Counted from the stretch's first letter, positions 17,319-31,131 are shown. The stretch is 64,000 nt of DNA from Lachnospiraceae bacterium (GCA_017527205.1 JAFXQK010000027.1:1-64000), one strand, 5' to 3'. Notes: generated by a model not told the origin, from the letters alone. Numbers and translations: made by a program.

Positions 17319-17768
17319 ATGGAATATGTTTTGATTGTAATTATCTTTTGGTGTTTCATAAAGGCGATGCTGGAGGACGTCCGGTGGCAGAGGGTGCACA
17401 GGTATCTTTGGTGGATTTCAGGTGCGGCCGGCCTTGGGCTCTTGTTCCTGCATTGGGAAGTATTCTTAGCCGTGGCGGGGGATCTTCTTTTCTTTGCAAT
17501 GGCGCAATTCCTTTTGTTTTCGAAGCTCTATGGACGGGCTGACTGCCATGCCTTTCAGGTCTGCAGCATGGTGCTTGGGGCTTATGGGGGAAGCTTAAAA
17601 ACATATCTGTATCATATGCTGTTTACGATTGTCGTTCTTGGGCTTGTGCAGATTTTCAGAAGGAACGTCGATAAAAAAGGGGATTTCAAAGAACCTGTTG
17701 CACTTATGCCCTATCTAATGCCGGTTTTCTTTTTGATGTTGACAGGACTTGTAACGATGAATAGATAA
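17319..17768 (+). CDS. Prepilin peptidase, TadV/CpaA type (A24 family)
   Basis: A 149-residue polytopic membrane protein. Two aspartates lie where the A24 aspartyl protease pair is expected: D20 in M-L-E-D-V-R after the first span and D75 in Y-G-R-A-D-C-H, the counterpart of G-x-G-D. The C-terminus K-E-P-V-A-L-M-P-Y-L resembles the family ending. Small single-domain peptidases like this process Flp pilins. It closes the Tad operon 15 nt after the large secreted protein. The ribosome site is weak (GGAGTGCC). Confidence 0.75.
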   Translation: MEYVLIVIIFWCFIKAMLEDVRWQRVHRYLWWISGAAGLGLLFLHWEVFLAVAGDLLFFAMAQFLLFSKLYGRADCHAFQVCSMVLGAYGGSLKTYLYHMLFTIVVLGLVQIFRRNVDKKGDFKEPVALMPYLMPVFFLMLTGLVTMNR

Positions 17769-17795
17769 AAATTGTATGTAATTTCGTAAAAATCA

Positions 17796-17824
17796 TTGCG
17801 CTGCAGATGGTTTCATGATAATCT
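17796..17824 (+). promoter_or_regulatory. Possible promoter of the small XRE gene
   Basis: TTGCGC, 17-bp spacer, TAATCT. No terminator is seen after the prepilin peptidase gene, so read-through is also possible. Confidence 0.45.
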
Positions 17825-17859
17825 ATATTTCGGCAACTAAGGAACATTGCGGGAAAATG

Positions 17860-17899
17860 GATTCAAAGGATTCGATTGATTCAAAGGATTCAAAGGATT
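17860..17899 (+). repeat. Short GATTCAAAG direct repeats
   Basis: The 9-mer GATTCAAAG recurs at short intervals, with one degenerate unit, in the leader of the XRE gene. Possibly slippage; could also be a set of protein-binding half-sites. Confidence 0.5.
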
Positions 17900-17923
17900 G
17901 CTGGGACTACGGAGTTTTGTATC

Positions 17924-18286
17924 ATGACAAAAGCAGAAATGTTACGGAAAGAAATTTTACGACAATATAAGAGCGTGCGGGCTTTTGCCTTGGAAATGGG
18001 GATCCCTTACAGTACGCTGGCGACGGCGCTTGAGCGCGGCGTGGAGGGCATGGCCTATGGCACGGTGATGAAAATATGCGAGGAATTGCATTTAAATCCC
18101 GTGGACTTTTCTTATTTAGAACAGGATGCCGCGTTGGGTGCCGTCATGCTGGAGAACCGGGTCATGCAAAATTATCTAAAGCTCAATGAAGAGGGCAAGG
18201 ATAAAATACTGTCATTGATGGATGATTTCTCTCAGCTCGAGAAATATCGGGCAACCAAGAAAAAGCCTAAGATGGCGGAAATGTGA
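17924..18286 (+). CDS. Small XRE-like DNA-binding protein
   Basis: A 120-residue protein with an N-terminal helix-turn-helix (about residues 8-60): K-S-V-R-A-F-A-L-E-M-G-I-P-Y-S-T-L is helix 2 and the turn, with the recognition helix in STLATALERG. The C-terminal half is helical and ends in a basic tail (ATKKKPKMAEM). Likely a cytoplasmic repressor. The start at 17924 is chosen over an upstream ATG at 17876 because the latter falls in the GATTCAAAG repeats and lacks a ribosome site. It ends 9 nt before the glf gene, so the two are probably one transcript. Confidence 0.7.
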   Translation: MTKAEMLRKEILRQYKSVRAFALEMGIPYSTLATALERGVEGMAYGTVMKICEELHLNPVDFSYLEQDAALGAVMLENRVMQNYLKLNEEGKDKILSLMDDFSQLEKYRATKKKPKMAEM

Positions 18287-18295
18287 GGTATGGGC

Positions 18296-19459
18296 ATGAA
18301 ATATGATTATCTGATTGTCGGAGCGGGACTATTTGGAGCCGTATTTGCACGTGAGATGAAGCGTGCGGGAAAGAAGTGTCTTTGCATTGATAAAAGAAAG
18401 CATCTGGGTGGTAACGTCTATACGAAGGAGTGGCAGGGCATTCAGGTTCATAAATATGGCGCACATATTTTTCATACCTCTGATAAAAACGTCTGGGAGT
18501 ACGTGAATCAGTTCGCGGAGTTTAATCATTATGTCAATTCACCCCTTGCCGTCTACGGGGAGGAGTTGTACAATCTTCCGTTTAACATGAATACCTTTAG
18601 CAAGATGTGGGGGATTCGCACGCCTGCGCAGGCATTGGAGATCATTGAGCGCCAGCGGTCGGAGTGCGCCGTCGCAGAGCCGAGTAATCTTGAAGAACAG
18701 GCACTTTCCCTAGTGGGACGCGACGTGTATGAAAAGCTTGTAAAGGGCTACACGGAGAAACAGTGGGGCAGGGACTGCAAGGAACTTCCCGCCTTTATCA
18801 TTCGAAGGCTTCCCGTGCGCTTTACCTATGACAATAATTATTTTACGGACAGATATCAGGGAATTCCCATCGGTGGATACACGGCGATCGTGGAAAAGCT
18901 TTTGGAGGGGACGCCCGTAAGGCTTGGCGTGGACTACCGTGAATTTGTTGCTTCCACGGGTGCGAAGGTTCCTGGCAGGGGGAGCGTCAACTGCAGCGGG
19001 GAGCTGGAGAGCTCAGATCGCGGTGACTCGTTTGAAAAGGTTCTCTATACGGGCATGATTGATGAGTACTTTGGATATGCGTTGGGAGAATTGCAGTATC
19101 GTTCCCTGCGTTTTGAGGAGGAAGTGCTTCCTGAATGCGATAATTTCCAAGGGAATGCCGTAGTGAATTATACGGAGAGGAAAGTACCCTATACCAGAAT
19201 CATTGAGCATAAGCATTTTGAATTTGGCACGGGCAAAGGCACCGTCATTACAAGGGAGTATCCCGCAGAGTGGAAGCGAGGCGACGAGCCGTATTATCCG
19301 ATCAATGACGAGCGGAACAATGCACTCTTTGCCGAGTACCAGAAGCTTGCAGAGCAAGAGCAAAATGTTTTATTTGGCGGAAGGCTTGGCCAATACCGCT
19401 ATTATGACATGGACAAGGTCATCGCCTCCGCTTTGGAACTGGCGAAGGCACAGATTTAG
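18296..19459 (+). CDS. glf: UDP-galactopyranose mutase
   Basis: A 387-residue flavoenzyme that converts UDP-galactopyranose to UDP-galactofuranose for cell-surface glycans. It opens with the dinucleotide fold Y-D-Y-L-I-V-G-A-G-L-F-G-A-V and continues with LGGNVYTK, KYGAHIFHT (substrate and FAD site), F-N-M-N-T-F and R-L-P-V-R-F-T-Y-D-N-N-Y-F, all typical of Glf. The C-terminus G-G-R-L-G-Q-Y-R-Y-Y-D-M-D is the conserved FAD-binding end. Length matches the family. GAGG at 18285-18288 fits the ATG at 18296 better than the one at 18290. A nested terminator/promoter follows before rpmG. Confidence 0.95.
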   Translation: MKYDYLIVGAGLFGAVFAREMKRAGKKCLCIDKRKHLGGNVYTKEWQGIQVHKYGAHIFHTSDKNVWEYVNQFAEFNHYVNSPLAVYGEELYNLPFNMNTFSKMWGIRTPAQALEIIERQRSECAVAEPSNLEEQALSLVGRDVYEKLVKGYTEKQWGRDCKELPAFIIRRLPVRFTYDNNYFTDRYQGIPIGGYTAIVEKLLEGTPVRLGVDYREFVASTGAKVPGRGSVNCSGELESSDRGDSFEKVLYTGMIDEYFGYALGELQYRSLRFEEEVLPECDNFQGNAVVNYTERKVPYTRIIEHKHFEFGTGKGTVITREYPAEWKRGDEPYYPINDERNNALFAEYQKLAEQEQNVLFGGRLGQYRYYDMDKVIASALELAKAQI

Positions 19460-19553
19460 AAGATTGAAGAGTGCTGAAGTTCTGGCAGAAATGCAATTGA
19501 AAATCTGATTCTTAGAAAGATTCCAGGAAAGAGCTAAAAAAGATTTTAAGAAA

Positions 19554-19632
19554 GAGCTAAAAAAATGATTGACGAATTGTCAAGATACGTGATATAGTAG
19601 TCAAGCGAGAAGAATTTTAGCTCTTTTTTTTT
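19554..19632 (+). terminator. Possible terminator of the glf transcript, wrapped around the rpmG promoter
   Basis: GAGCTAAAA (19554-19562) can pair with TTTTAGCTC (19615-19623), followed by nine T. The loop holds the rpmG promoter. A second copy of GAGCTAAAAAA lies at 19531-19541. Only transcripts coming from upstream contain both arms, so it would stop glf read-through without affecting rpmG. Confidence 0.45.
19569..19598 (+). promoter_or_regulatory. Promoter of rpmG-secE-nusG
   Basis: TTGACG, 18-bp spacer, TATAGT, about 75 nt before the rpmG start. Confidence 0.7.
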
Positions 19633-19674
19633 GACTAAAAATGTATATGATGAAAGATACGTGGAGGTAGAAAA

Positions 19675-19824
19675 ATGCGTACAAAAATCACTTTGGCTTG
19701 TACCGAATGCAAGCAGCGTAACTACAATACTACCAAGGATAAGAAGACTCATCCTGACAGAATGGAGACCAAGAAGTATTGCAGATTCTGCAAGACTCAT
19801 ACCGTTCACAAGGAAACCAAATAA
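19675..19824 (+). CDS. rpmG: 50S ribosomal protein L33
   Basis: A 49-residue protein starting [12 protein letters not shown] with a second cysteine pair C-R-F-C near the C-terminus. The four cysteines are those of the zinc-binding (C+) form of L33. GGAGG ribosome site 8 nt upstream. The order rpmG-secE-nusG is standard in Firmicutes. The next gene starts 23 nt later. Confidence 0.95.
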   Translation: MRTKITLACTECKQRNYNTTKDKKTHPDRMETKKYCRFCKTHTVHKETK

Positions 19825-19847
19825 GTGTGCTTTGTTAGGAGGTAATT

Positions 19848-20054
19848 ATGGGAGATGCTTCAGAAAAGCAGGCGAAGCCCAGCTTTTGGCAGGGTCTGAA
19901 GTCTGAATTTAAGAAGATTACTTGGCCTGACAGAAAGTCCGCCATAAAGCAGTCGGTCGTAGTTACCATCATCTCGATTGTTTTGGGACTCATTATTGCC
20001 GTGCTTGATTATTTAGTTAAGTATGGCGTTGATTTCTTGATGTCTATCAAATGA
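19848..20054 (+). CDS. secE: Preprotein translocase subunit SecE
   Basis: A 68-residue single-span membrane subunit of the Sec translocon. It shows the conserved amphipathic segment F-K-K-I-T-W-P-D-R-K-S (about 22-32) before the transmembrane helix (SVVVTIISIVLGLIIAVLDYLV). Ribosome site TAGGAGG. It lies between rpmG and nusG, as expected. Confidence 0.95.
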   Translation: MGDASEKQAKPSFWQGLKSEFKKITWPDRKSAIKQSVVVTIISIVLGLIIAVLDYLVKYGVDFLMSIK

Positions 20055-20089
20055 CGTCGTAAAGTCACTATATAAGAGAGGTTGATTGT

Positions 20090-20626
20090 ATGGCAGAGGC
20101 AAAGTGGTACGTAGTTCATACCTATTCTGGGTATGAAAATAAAGTCAAAGCCAATATTGAGAAGACGATCGAGAATAATCCTCATCTTGCGGAACAGATT
20201 TTAGAGGTTCGCGTTCCCCTTCAGGACGTTGTGGAGGTCAAGAACGGTAAGCAGAGCGTTGTTCAGAAGAAGATGTTCCCTGGATACGTGCTCCTCAATA
20301 TGGACATGAATGACGACACTTGGTACGTAGTTCGTAATACTCGTGGCGTGACTGGTTTTGTAGGCCCGGGAAGTAAGCCGGTTCCCCTGACGGATCTCGA
20401 GATTCGTTCTCTTGGCATCCAGACGGAGGGCGGAAAGAGTGCTGGAATTTCCATTGATTTCGCAGAGGGAGATACCATTGCGATCATTGCCGGCGTTTGG
20501 AAGGATACGGTTGGCGTAGTTCATAAGATTGACATGGGCAAGCAGACCGCAACCATCAACGTAGAGCTCTTTGGCAGAGAGACGCCTGTAGAGATTAGCT
20601 TTGCGGACGTAAAGAAGCTTGATTAA
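20090..20626 (+). CDS. nusG: Transcription termination/antitermination factor NusG
   Basis: A 178-residue factor that binds RNA polymerase. The NGN domain opens with KWYVVHTYSGYENKV, and a KOW domain near 125-155 contains D-T-I-A-I-I-A-G-V-W-K-D-T-V-G-V-V. The segment MFPGYVLLNMDM and G-F-V-G-P-G are family hallmarks. Length is normal. It follows secE by 35 nt and precedes the rplK leader. Confidence 0.96.
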   Translation: MAEAKWYVVHTYSGYENKVKANIEKTIENNPHLAEQILEVRVPLQDVVEVKNGKQSVVQKKMFPGYVLLNMDMNDDTWYVVRNTRGVTGFVGPGSKPVPLTDLEIRSLGIQTEGGKSAGISIDFAEGDTIAIIAGVWKDTVGVVHKIDMGKQTATINVELFGRETPVEISFADVKKLD

Positions 20627-20671
20627 GCAATTGTTATGATATTTTTCAGGGCTTGCCCTGTAAAATATAGA

Positions 20672-20716
20672 GTGGGAGCAGGAGCGGATTCCCCGCACAC
20701 TGCGCCGATTTACCAC
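20672..20716 (+). promoter_or_regulatory. Putative L1-binding leader of rplK-rplA
   Basis: GTGGGAG at 20672-20678 can pair through GTGG with CCAC at 20713-20716, leaving an asymmetric internal loop (GAG opposite GATTTA). This resembles the ribosomal protein L1 target on its own mRNA in bacteria and archaea. The inner part forms GCGG/CCGC. It ends 20 nt before rplK. L1 feedback on the rplK-rplA message is the expected role; this is a pattern match by eye. Confidence 0.55.
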
Positions 20717-20735
20717 ATTATTAGGAGGTGCCAAC

Positions 20736-21161
20736 ATGGCAAAAAAAGTTACAGGATACATTAAGTTACAGATTCCTGCCGGCAAGGCAACGCCAGCTCC
20801 CCCGGTTGGTCCTGCACTGGGTCAGCATGGTGTCAACATCGTTGAATTCACAAAGCAGTTCAACGCAAGAACAGCAGATAAGGGTGACGTGATCATCCCT
20901 GTTGTTATCACTGTTTACGCAGACAGAAGCTTCAGCTTTATTACGAAGACTCCCCCTGCAGCAGTTCTTCTGAAGAAGGCTTGCAACATTAAGTCCGGTT
21001 CCGGCGTTCCCAACAAGACCAAGGTTGCAACGATCTCCAAGGCAAAGGTTAGAGAGATCGCTGAACTGAAGATGCCTGATCTGAATGCCGCCAGCATCGA
21101 GGCTGCAATGAGCATGATCGCAGGTACTGCACGCAGCATGGGTATCGTTGTAGAAGAGTAA
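20736..21161 (+). CDS. rplK: 50S ribosomal protein L11
   Basis: A 141-residue protein beginning [19 protein letters not shown] with [13 protein letters not shown], the conserved L11 N-terminal region, and ending with the rRNA-binding domain ([12 protein letters not shown]). Normal length. AGGAGGTG ribosome site. Co-transcribed with rplA, 57 nt downstream. Confidence 0.97.
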   Translation: MAKKVTGYIKLQIPAGKATPAPPVGPALGQHGVNIVEFTKQFNARTADKGDVIIPVVITVYADRSFSFITKTPPAAVLLKKACNIKSGSGVPNKTKVATISKAKVREIAELKMPDLNAASIEAAMSMIAGTARSMGIVVEE

Positions 21162-21218
21162 CTGATAATTTTGGGAGACAATTTCGGTTGTCGTTAGAAC
21201 CTATATGGAGGAAGAATA

Positions 21219-21908
21219 ATGAAGCATGGTAAGAAATATGTGGAGGCTGCTAAGTTAGTTAACCGCGCAACCTTCTACGAGCCCAATGAGGCGATTGCAC
21301 TGGTAAAGAAGACCGCAGTTGCAAAATTTGATGAGACAATAGAAGTACACATCAGAACCGGTTGTGACGGACGTCACGCTGAGCAGCAGATTCGTGGAGC
21401 TGTTGTTCTTCCGAACGGAACTGGTAAGACCGTTAAGGTGCTGGTTTTCGCGAAGGGAGACAAAGTTAGCGAGGCAGAGGCTGCAGGAGCTGATTACGTG
21501 GGCGGCGATGAGCTGATTCCCAAGATTCAGAATGATGGATGGCTTGACTTCGACGTTGTAGTAGCTACCCCTGACATGATGGGCGTGGTTGGTCGTCTTG
21601 GTAAGGTTCTGGGACCTAAGGGTCTCATGCCCAACCCTAAGGCTGGTACCGTAACCATGGACGTTGCAAAGGCAATCGCAGACATCAAGGCTGGTAAAAT
21701 CGAGTACAGACTGGACAAGACCAACATCGTGCACGTTCCCGTTGGTAAGGCATCCTTCACCGAGGAAGCTTTGCAGGAGAACTTCAACACGCTGATGGAT
21801 GCCATTGTAAAGGCTAAGCCCAGCACACTGAAGGGTCAGTACTTAAGAAGCATCACCCTGACCAGCACCATGGGTCCTGGCGTAAAGGTGAGCGTAGCAA
21901 AGTTCTAA
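21219..21908 (+). CDS. rplA: 50S ribosomal protein L1
   Basis: A 229-residue protein with [13 protein letters not shown] at the start, the LPNGTGK loop, and [18 protein letters not shown] in the middle domain. These are L1 signatures. It is the likely autoregulator of this two-gene unit through the leader at 20672-20716. A GC-rich hairpin follows at 21932-21956. Confidence 0.97.
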   Translation: MKHGKKYVEAAKLVNRATFYEPNEAIALVKKTAVAKFDETIEVHIRTGCDGRHAEQQIRGAVVLPNGTGKTVKVLVFAKGDKVSEAEAAGADYVGGDELIPKIQNDGWLDFDVVVATPDMMGVVGRLGKVLGPKGLMPNPKAGTVTMDVAKAIADIKAGKIEYRLDKTNIVHVPVGKASFTEEALQENFNTLMDAIVKAKPSTLKGQYLRSITLTSTMGPGVKVSVAKF

Positions 21909-21931
21909 TGGAACTTTCCCTATGAGAAATG

Positions 21932-21956
21932 AGAGCCTTCCGATTCGGAGGGCTCT
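21932..21956 (+). terminator. Hairpin terminator after rplA
   Basis: An 11-bp stem from AGAGCCTTCCG to CGGAGGGCTCT with a 3-nt loop. The T-run is poor (TTGTAG), so termination may be partial and let some transcripts enter the L10 leader. Confidence 0.6.
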
Positions 21957-21989
21957 TGTAGCGAGGAAAGAAACTTTTTATTTTTTTAC

Positions 21990-22018
21990 TTGACGTTATT
22001 GACGTAACATGATATTCT
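21990..22018 (+). promoter_or_regulatory. Promoter of rplJ-rplL
   Basis: TTGACG, 17-bp spacer, TATTCT, directly before the L10 leader. Confidence 0.75.
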
Positions 22019-22024
22019 ACTAAA

Positions 22025-22161
22025 GGTTCGTAGAACCATGCCGAAGACAGCAGGTGCCGAAATTGCGTAAGCGAGACGAGGCGTAAGGAGAAAACGCCTG
22101 CCGAGGAGAGTGAGTCATCATTTTGATTTCATGCCTTCCTGTCTTTGCAGGGAGGTTTTTT
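22025..22161 (+). promoter_or_regulatory. L10 ribosomal protein leader
   Basis: The stretch CCGAAGACAGCAGGTGCC near 22040-22057 and the later CCTGCCGAGGAG near 22097-22108 match the conserved core of the Firmicutes L10 leader, where L10(L12)4 binds. It ends in an intrinsic terminator at 22134-22161, giving feedback attenuation of rplJ-rplL. Confidence 0.82.
22134..22161 (+). terminator. Attenuator of the L10 leader
   Basis: CCTTCCTG (22134-22141) and CAGGGAGG (22148-22155) form the stem, with one G-U pair, followed by six T. It lies 41 nt before rplJ. Confidence 0.8.
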
Positions 22162-22202
22162 GATACTCCTTTCGGCAACAAAATCTAAAAGGAGGTAACA
22201 AA

Positions 22203-22697
22203 ATGGCAAAGATTGAATTAAAGCAGCCCGTTGTGGAAGAGATTTCCGCAAACATTAAGGATGCCCAGTCTGTTGTTCTGGTTGACTATCGCGGACTTAC
22301 CGTTGAGCAGGATACCGAGCTTCGTAAGCAGCTGCGTGAAGCAGGCATTGTTTACAAGGTATACAAGAACACCATGATGGTTCGTGCATTCAAGGGAACT
22401 GACTTTGAGTCCCTGACTCCTTATTTGGAAGGCCCTAGCGCAGCAGCAATCTCCACCACCGACGCAACCGCGCCCGCGAGAGTACTTGCTGAGTTCGCTA
22501 AGAAGGCTGACAAGCTGGAGATCAAGGCAGGCGTTGTAGAAGGAACCTTCTATGATGCAAAGGGTATGCAGACAATCGCAAGCATTCCTTCCAGGGAAGT
22601 GCTTATTTCCAGATTGCTCGGCAGCATGCAGAGCCCTATCACCAATTTTGCTCGCGTCTTGAAGCAGATCGCAGAAAAAAACGGCGCAGCAGAATAA
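22203..22697 (+). CDS. rplJ: 50S ribosomal protein L10
   Basis: A 164-residue protein beginning MAKIELKQPVVEEI with V-L-V-D-Y-R-G-L-T-V-E-Q and L-R-K-Q-L-R-E-A-G, typical of L10, and a C-terminal helix that binds L7/L12 dimers. AAGGAGG ribosome site. It sits behind the L10 leader, its own feedback site, and 86 nt before rplL. Confidence 0.97.
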   Translation: MAKIELKQPVVEEISANIKDAQSVVLVDYRGLTVEQDTELRKQLREAGIVYKVYKNTMMVRAFKGTDFESLTPYLEGPSAAAISTTDATAPARVLAEFAKKADKLEIKAGVVEGTFYDAKGMQTIASIPSREVLISRLLGSMQSPITNFARVLKQIAEKNGAAE

Positions 22698-22783
22698 TTC
22701 TGCAGAAATTGTCGCAGACAACTAACTTGCCGGCTTGTTCGGCGTAACATTGATTTTAGTAAAGAAAAATGGAGGAAATGAAA

Positions 22784-23155
22784 ATGGCTAAGTTAACAGC
22801 TCAGGAAATGATCGAAGCGATCAAAGAGATGACCGTTCTGGAACTGAATGATCTTGTAAAGGCTTGCGAAGAGGAGTTTGGCGTATCCGCAGCAGCAGGC
22901 GTTGTAGTAGCAGCAGCTGGTCCTGCGGCAGAGGTTGAGGAGAAGACCGAGTTCGACGCTGAACTTACTGAGGTTGGCGCTGAGAAGGTTAAGGTTATTA
23001 AGGTTGTTCGTGAGATCACCGGTCTTGGTCTGAAGGAAGCTAAGGATCTGGTTGATGGCGCTCCTAAGATGGTTAAGGAAGGCGCAACCAAGGAAGAGGC
23101 TGAAGAGATCAAGAAGAAGCTCGAGGAAGTTGGCGCTAAGGTTACCCTTAAGTAA
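22784..23155 (+). CDS. rplL: 50S ribosomal protein L7/L12
   Basis: A 123-residue stalk protein. An N-terminal dimerisation helix ([21 protein letters not shown]), an alanine/valine-rich hinge and the C-terminal factor-binding domain ([18 protein letters not shown]) are visible. The start at 22784 (MAKLTAQ) is chosen; upstream in-frame ATG at 22769 would place the ribosome site inside the coding sequence. A strong terminator follows. Confidence 0.97.
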   Translation: MAKLTAQEMIEAIKEMTVLELNDLVKACEEEFGVSAAAGVVVAAAGPAAEVEEKTEFDAELTEVGAEKVKVIKVVREITGLGLKEAKDLVDGAPKMVKEGATKEEAEEIKKKLEEVGAKVTLK

Positions 23156-23175
23156 TCTAAACGAAATAATCAAGC

Positions 23176-23209
23176 TGGCCCTGCTTTTTACGGCGGGGCC
23201 ACTTTTTTT
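23176..23209 (+). terminator. Terminator of rplJ-rplL
   Basis: TGGCCCTGC arm pairs with the arm ending GGGGCCA at 23201, followed by seven T. It separates rplJL from rpoB, which has its own promoter. Confidence 0.85.
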
Positions 23210-23282
23210 AGCGAGGAAGGAAACCAAGCGACCACATCTGCAAAGCATTCTATTAAATCTGAAAAAATTCTCAAAAAAGTTC

Positions 23283-23311
23283 TTGACCTTATTTTCCATT
23301 TGTGATATTAT
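23283..23311 (+). promoter_or_regulatory. Promoter of rpoB-rpoC
   Basis: TTGACC, 17-bp spacer, TATTAT (an overlapping TATGAT lies 3 nt further). About 90 nt before rpoB. Confidence 0.7.
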
Positions 23312-23404
23312 GATAGACGCACTATTGTCGTGTATTGGGCTTTTTGCGCGCCAAAATGCCCAAATAATTAGACATGAAATCGGAAAGAACGGGGTGAAGT
23401 GTCA

Positions 23405-26400
23405 ATGGAAAAGAACAGAATACGCCCAATTGCCGGCTCTAAGGTTACGCGTATGAGTTACTCAAGACGGGAAGAAACGCTGGAGATGCCCAATCTGATT
23501 GAGGTCCAGAAGGATTCTTATCAGTGGTTTTTGAACGAGGGCTTAAGGGAAGCCTTCGACGACATCTCTCCCATCGTAGACTACGGTGGATCCATGAGCC
23601 TTGAGTTCGTAGACTTTAAGCTGTGCGAGGATGACGTCAAGTATTCTATTGAGGAGTGTAAGGAGAGAGATGCTAACTATGCAGCTCCCCTGAAGGTAAA
23701 GGTTCGTCTCTTTATCAACAAAGAAGAGCCTGAAATCGTGGAACATGAGATCTTCATGGGCGACCTGCCCCTGATGACCGCAACCGGTACCTTTATTATC
23801 AATGGCGCAGAGCGTGTCATTGTAAGCCAGTTGGTACGTTCCCCCGGAATTTATTATGGAATCGCACATGATAAGCTCGGAAAGAAGCTCTTTTCCTGCA
23901 CCGTGATTCCGAACCGCGGCGCATGGCTGGAGTATGAGACGGATTCCAATGACGTATTTTACGTCCGCGTGGACAGAACCAGAAAGGTGCCCATCACCGT
24001 CCTGATTCGTGCCCTTGGCGTTGGAACCAACGAGGAGATTATCAATCTCTTTGGCGATGAGCCGAAGATTCAGGCAAGCTTTGAGAAGGATCCTGCTACG
24101 AATTACGAGGAGGGTCTGCTTGAGCTGTACAAAAAGATTCGTCCTGGCGAGCCTCTGAGCGTTGAAAGTGCGGACAGCCTGATCAAGGCCATGTTCTTTG
24201 ATCCTCGCCGTTATGACCTTGCAAAGGTCGGCAGATATAAGTTCAATAAGAAGCTGGCGCTTCGTAACCGCATTCGTCATCAGATTCTTGCTGAGGACGT
24301 TGTTGACGTGATCAACGGCGACGTGATTGCAACCGCTGGCACGAAGGTAACTGCAGAGCTGGCTGATGAGATTCAGAATGCAGCAGTTCCTTATGTTATG
24401 ATTCAGACTGAAGAGAGAAACGTTAAGGTTCTTTCCAACATGATGGTAAATCTGACCAACTTTGTAGAATGCGATCCCAGAGATTTTGGCATTCATGAGC
24501 TGGTTTATTATCCCGTGCTCAAAAAGATTCTGGATGAGTTCGGCGATGATCCTGAGAAGCTGGGCGATGCACTGCAGAAGAACGTGCACGAGCTGGTTCC
24601 CAAGCACATTACCGTGGAGGATATTTTCGCATCCATCAACTACAACATGCATCTGGAGTATGGACTTGGCAAGGATGACGACATCGATCACCTTGGCAAC
24701 AGACGTATTCGTGCCGTTGGTGAGCTTTTGCAGAACCAGTACCGCATTGGTCTTTCCAGAATGGAGAGAGTGGTTCGTGAGCGCATGACCACGCATGACA
24801 CGGAGGAGATTTCCCTTCAGAATTTGATCAACATTAAGCCCGTGACGGCAGCCGTAAAGGAGTTCTTCGGAAGCTCCCAGCTGTCCCAGTTCATGGATCA
24901 GAATAACCCTCTGGGTGAGTTGACGCACAAGAGACGTCTGTCCGCATTGGGACCTGGCGGTCTGTCCAGAGACCGTGCCGGATTCGAGGTGCGTGACGTA
25001 CATTACTCTCACTATGGAAGAATGTGCCCCATTGAGACTCCTGAAGGTCCTAACATCGGTCTGATCAACTCCCTTGCAAGCTATGCAAGGATTAATGAAT
25101 ATGGTTTTGTAGAGGCGCCTTATCGTAAGATCGATAAGAGCGATCCTAAGAATCCCCGCGTAACGGATGAGGTTGTTTACATGACCGCCGACGAGGAGGA
25201 CAATTACCACGTAGCACAGGCAAATGAGCCCTTGGATGCGGAAGGCCATTTCGTTCGTAACATGGTTTCCGGTCGTTATCGTGAGGAGACCCAGGCATAT
25301 CCCAAGGCAATGTTTGACTACATGGACGTATCTCCTAAGATGGTATTCTCCGTTGCAACGGCTCTGATTCCTTTCCTGGAGAACGATGACGCAAACCGTG
25401 CCCTGATGGGTTCTAACATGCAGCGTCAGGCAGTGCCCCTGCTTCTTACCGAAGCACCCGTTGTCGGTACTGGTATGGAAATAAAGACGGCTGTTGACTC
25501 CGGCGTCTGCGTTGTTGCAAAGAAGGCCGGAACCGTAGATTATGTCGCATCTGACATGATTCGCATCAGCTATGACGAGGGGGGGAGCGAGGAGTATCAC
25601 CTGACGAAGTTCGCTCGTTCCAACCAGTCAAACTGCTATAATCAGAAGCCTATTGTATTTAAGGGTGAGCGCGTGGAAGCAGGACAGGTCATCGCAGATG
25701 GTCCTTCCACCTCCCAGGGCGAGCTCGCACTTGGAAAGAACCCCCTGATCGGTTTCATGACCTGGGAGGGTTATAACTACGAGGATGCCGTTCTGCTCTC
25801 CGAGAGACTGGTACAGGAGGATGTTTACACCTCCGTACATATTGAGGAATATGAGGCAGAGGCTCGTGACACCAAGCTCGGACCCGAGGAGATTACCCGC
25901 GACGTTCCCGGCGTTGGTGATGATGCCTTGAAGGATCTGGATGATCGCGGAATCATCCGCATCGGTGCAGAGGTTCGTGCCGGTGACATTTTGGTTGGTA
26001 AGGTAACGCCGAAGGGCGAGACCGAGCTGACGGCCGAGGAGAGACTCCTTCGTGCCATCTTTGGTGAGAAGGCAAGAGAGGTGCGTGATACTTCCCTGAA
26101 GGTTCCTCACGGTGAGTATGGTATTGTTGTTGATGCGAAGGTATTTACCCGTGAGAACAGCGACGAGCTGTCACCCGGAGTAAACCAGACCGTTCGTATT
26201 TACATTGCGCAGAAGAGAAAGATCTCCGTTGGTGATAAGATGGCAGGTCGTCACGGTAACAAGGGTGTGGTTTCCCGCGTGCTTCCCGTGGAGGATATGC
26301 CTTATCTGCCAAACGGACGTCCTCTGGACATCGTGCTGAATCCTCTGGGCGTGCCTTCTCGTATGAATATCGGTCAGGTGCTGGAGATTCATCTGTCCCT

Positions 26401-27334
26401 GGCTGCAAAGGCACTTGGATTTAACGTGGCTACCCCCGTATTTGATGGCGCAAACGAGCATGACATCATGGATACGCTGGACATGGCCAATGATTACGTA
26501 AACCTTCCGTTCGATGCCGCTGAGGCAAAGCAGTGGAAGGCAGATGGCTTGACCACGACTGCTGACGGCAGAGAGTGGAATGGCGAGACCTTCGAGAGCA
26601 TTCACAAGGAAGAGCTGCTTCCCGAGGTTCTGCAGTATTTGTCTGATAACAGAGAGCATAGAAAGCTCTGGAAGGGCGTGCCCATCTCCAGAGACGGTAA
26701 GGTTCGTCTGAGAGACGGTAGAACGGGTGAGTACTTTGACAGCCCTGTTACCATCGGTCACATGCATTACTTGAAGCTCCATCACCTGGTAGACGATAAG
26801 ATCCATGCTCGTTCTACCGGCCCGTACTCCCTGGTTACCCAGCAGCCTTTGGGTGGTAAGGCACAGTTCGGCGGACAGCGTTTCGGAGAAATGGAGGTTT
26901 GGGCACTGGAGGCATATGGCGCATCCTATACCTTGCAGGAAATCCTGACCGTGAAGTCTGATGACGTGATCGGACGTGTGAAGACCTATGAAGCAATCAT
27001 CAAGGGTGACAACATTCCTCCTGCAGGAATTCCTGAGTCCTTCAAGGTGCTTTTGAAGGAGCTGCAGGCACTTGGACTTGACGTGAGAGTGCTTGGCGAG
27101 GATGGCGAGGAAGTCCAGATCATGGAGAACATTGATTATGGCGATTCCGAGTACCGCTTCGATCTTGATGATGACCGCAAATATAATGATTATGATGCTA
27201 ATTCGCTTGGTGCCATGGGTTATCAGACCAAGGAATTCAGTGAGGACGGTGAATTCGTGGACGCTGAGCCGGAAGGCGATTTCGCTTACGAGGATGATTA
27301 CACCGAAGAATCCTATGACGACATAGACGAGTAA
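23405..27334 (+). CDS. rpoB: DNA-directed RNA polymerase subunit beta
   Basis: A 1309-residue beta subunit. The rifampicin pocket (about residues 488-515) reads [26 protein letters not shown], with the sensitive-type D, H and S positions. [20 protein letters not shown] and G-R-H-G-N-K-G-V are also present. The C-terminus has a long acidic tail (D/E/Y-rich, last 60 residues). GGGGTGA lies 7 nt before the ATG at 23405; an in-frame GTG at 23399 is an alternative. rpoC follows after 91 nt. Confidence 0.97.
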   Translation: MEKNRIRPIAGSKVTRMSYSRREETLEMPNLIEVQKDSYQWFLNEGLREAFDDISPIVDYGGSMSLEFVDFKLCEDDVKYSIEECKERDANYAAPLKVKVRLFINKEEPEIVEHEIFMGDLPLMTATGTFIINGAERVIVSQLVRSPGIYYGIAHDKLGKKLFSCTVIPNRGAWLEYETDSNDVFYVRVDRTRKVPITVLIRALGVGTNEEIINLFGDEPKIQASFEKDPATNYEEGLLELYKKIRPGEPLSVESADSLIKAMFFDPRRYDLAKVGRYKFNKKLALRNRIRHQILAEDVVDVINGDVIATAGTKVTAELADEIQNAAVPYVMIQTEERNVKVLSNMMVNLTNFVECDPRDFGIHELVYYPVLKKILDEFGDDPEKLGDALQKNVHELVPKHITVEDIFASINYNMHLEYGLGKDDDIDHLGNRRIRAVGELLQNQYRIGLSRMERVVRERMTTHDTEEISLQNLINIKPVTAAVKEFFGSSQLSQFMDQNNPLGELTHKRRLSALGPGGLSRDRAGFEVRDVHYSHYGRMCPIETPEGPNIGLINSLASYARINEYGFVEAPYRKIDKSDPKNPRVTDEVVYMTADEEDNYHVAQANEPLDAEGHFVRNMVSGRYREETQAYPKAMFDYMDVSPKMVFSVATALIPFLENDDANRALMGSNMQRQAVPLLLTEAPVVGTGMEIKTAVDSGVCVVAKKAGTVDYVASDMIRISYDEGGSEEYHLTKFARSNQSNCYNQKPIVFKGERVEAGQVIADGPSTSQGELALGKNPLIGFMTWEGYNYEDAVLLSERLVQEDVYTSVHIEEYEAEARDTKLGPEEITRDVPGVGDDALKDLDDRGIIRIGAEVRAGDILVGKVTPKGETELTAEERLLRAIFGEKAREVRDTSLKVPHGEYGIVVDAKVFTRENSDELSPGVNQTVRIYIAQKRKISVGDKMAGRHGNKGVVSRVLPVEDMPYLPNGRPLDIVLNPLGVPSRMNIGQVLEIHLSLAAKALGFNVATPVFDGANEHDIMDTLDMANDYVNLPFDAAEAKQWKADGLTTTADGREWNGETFESIHKEELLPEVLQYLSDNREHRKLWKGVPISRDGKVRLRDGRTGEYFDSPVTIGHMHYLKLHHLVDDKIHARSTGPYSLVTQQPLGGKAQFGGQRFGEMEVWALEAYGASYTLQEILTVKSDDVIGRVKTYEAIIKGDNIPPAGIPESFKVLLKELQALGLDVRVLGEDGEEVQIMENIDYGDSEYRFDLDDDRKYNDYDANSLGAMGYQTKEFSEDGEFVDAEPEGDFAYEDDYTEESYDDIDE

Positions 27335-27425
27335 TCGTCAAAACCATGCAGCCTCAAGGCCGCCGGAGCTGATGCTAAGGCGGCAAGAGGCAAGAAAGCA
27401 GATTAGCAGAAAGGGAGTGCCATAA

Positions 27426-31076
<3,651 letters not shown>

Positions 31077-31099
31077 TCCATTATGACGCGAGTTTGAAT

Positions 31100-31130
31100 C
31101 GGCCGCCCAATCGGGCGGCCGCTTTTCTTT
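31100..31130 (+). terminator. Terminator of rpoB-rpoC
   Basis: 8-bp GC-only stem GGCCGCCC (31101-31108) and GGGCGGCC (31113-31120), then TTTTCTTT. The 23-bp tandem repeat array begins right after the T-run. Confidence 0.9.
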
Positions 31131-31131
31131 T

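Noticed and set aside
23543..25600. 685-codon minus-strand frame inside rpoB
   Set aside because: It is the antisense shadow of a strongly codon-biased gene; no ribosome site and no family resemblance.
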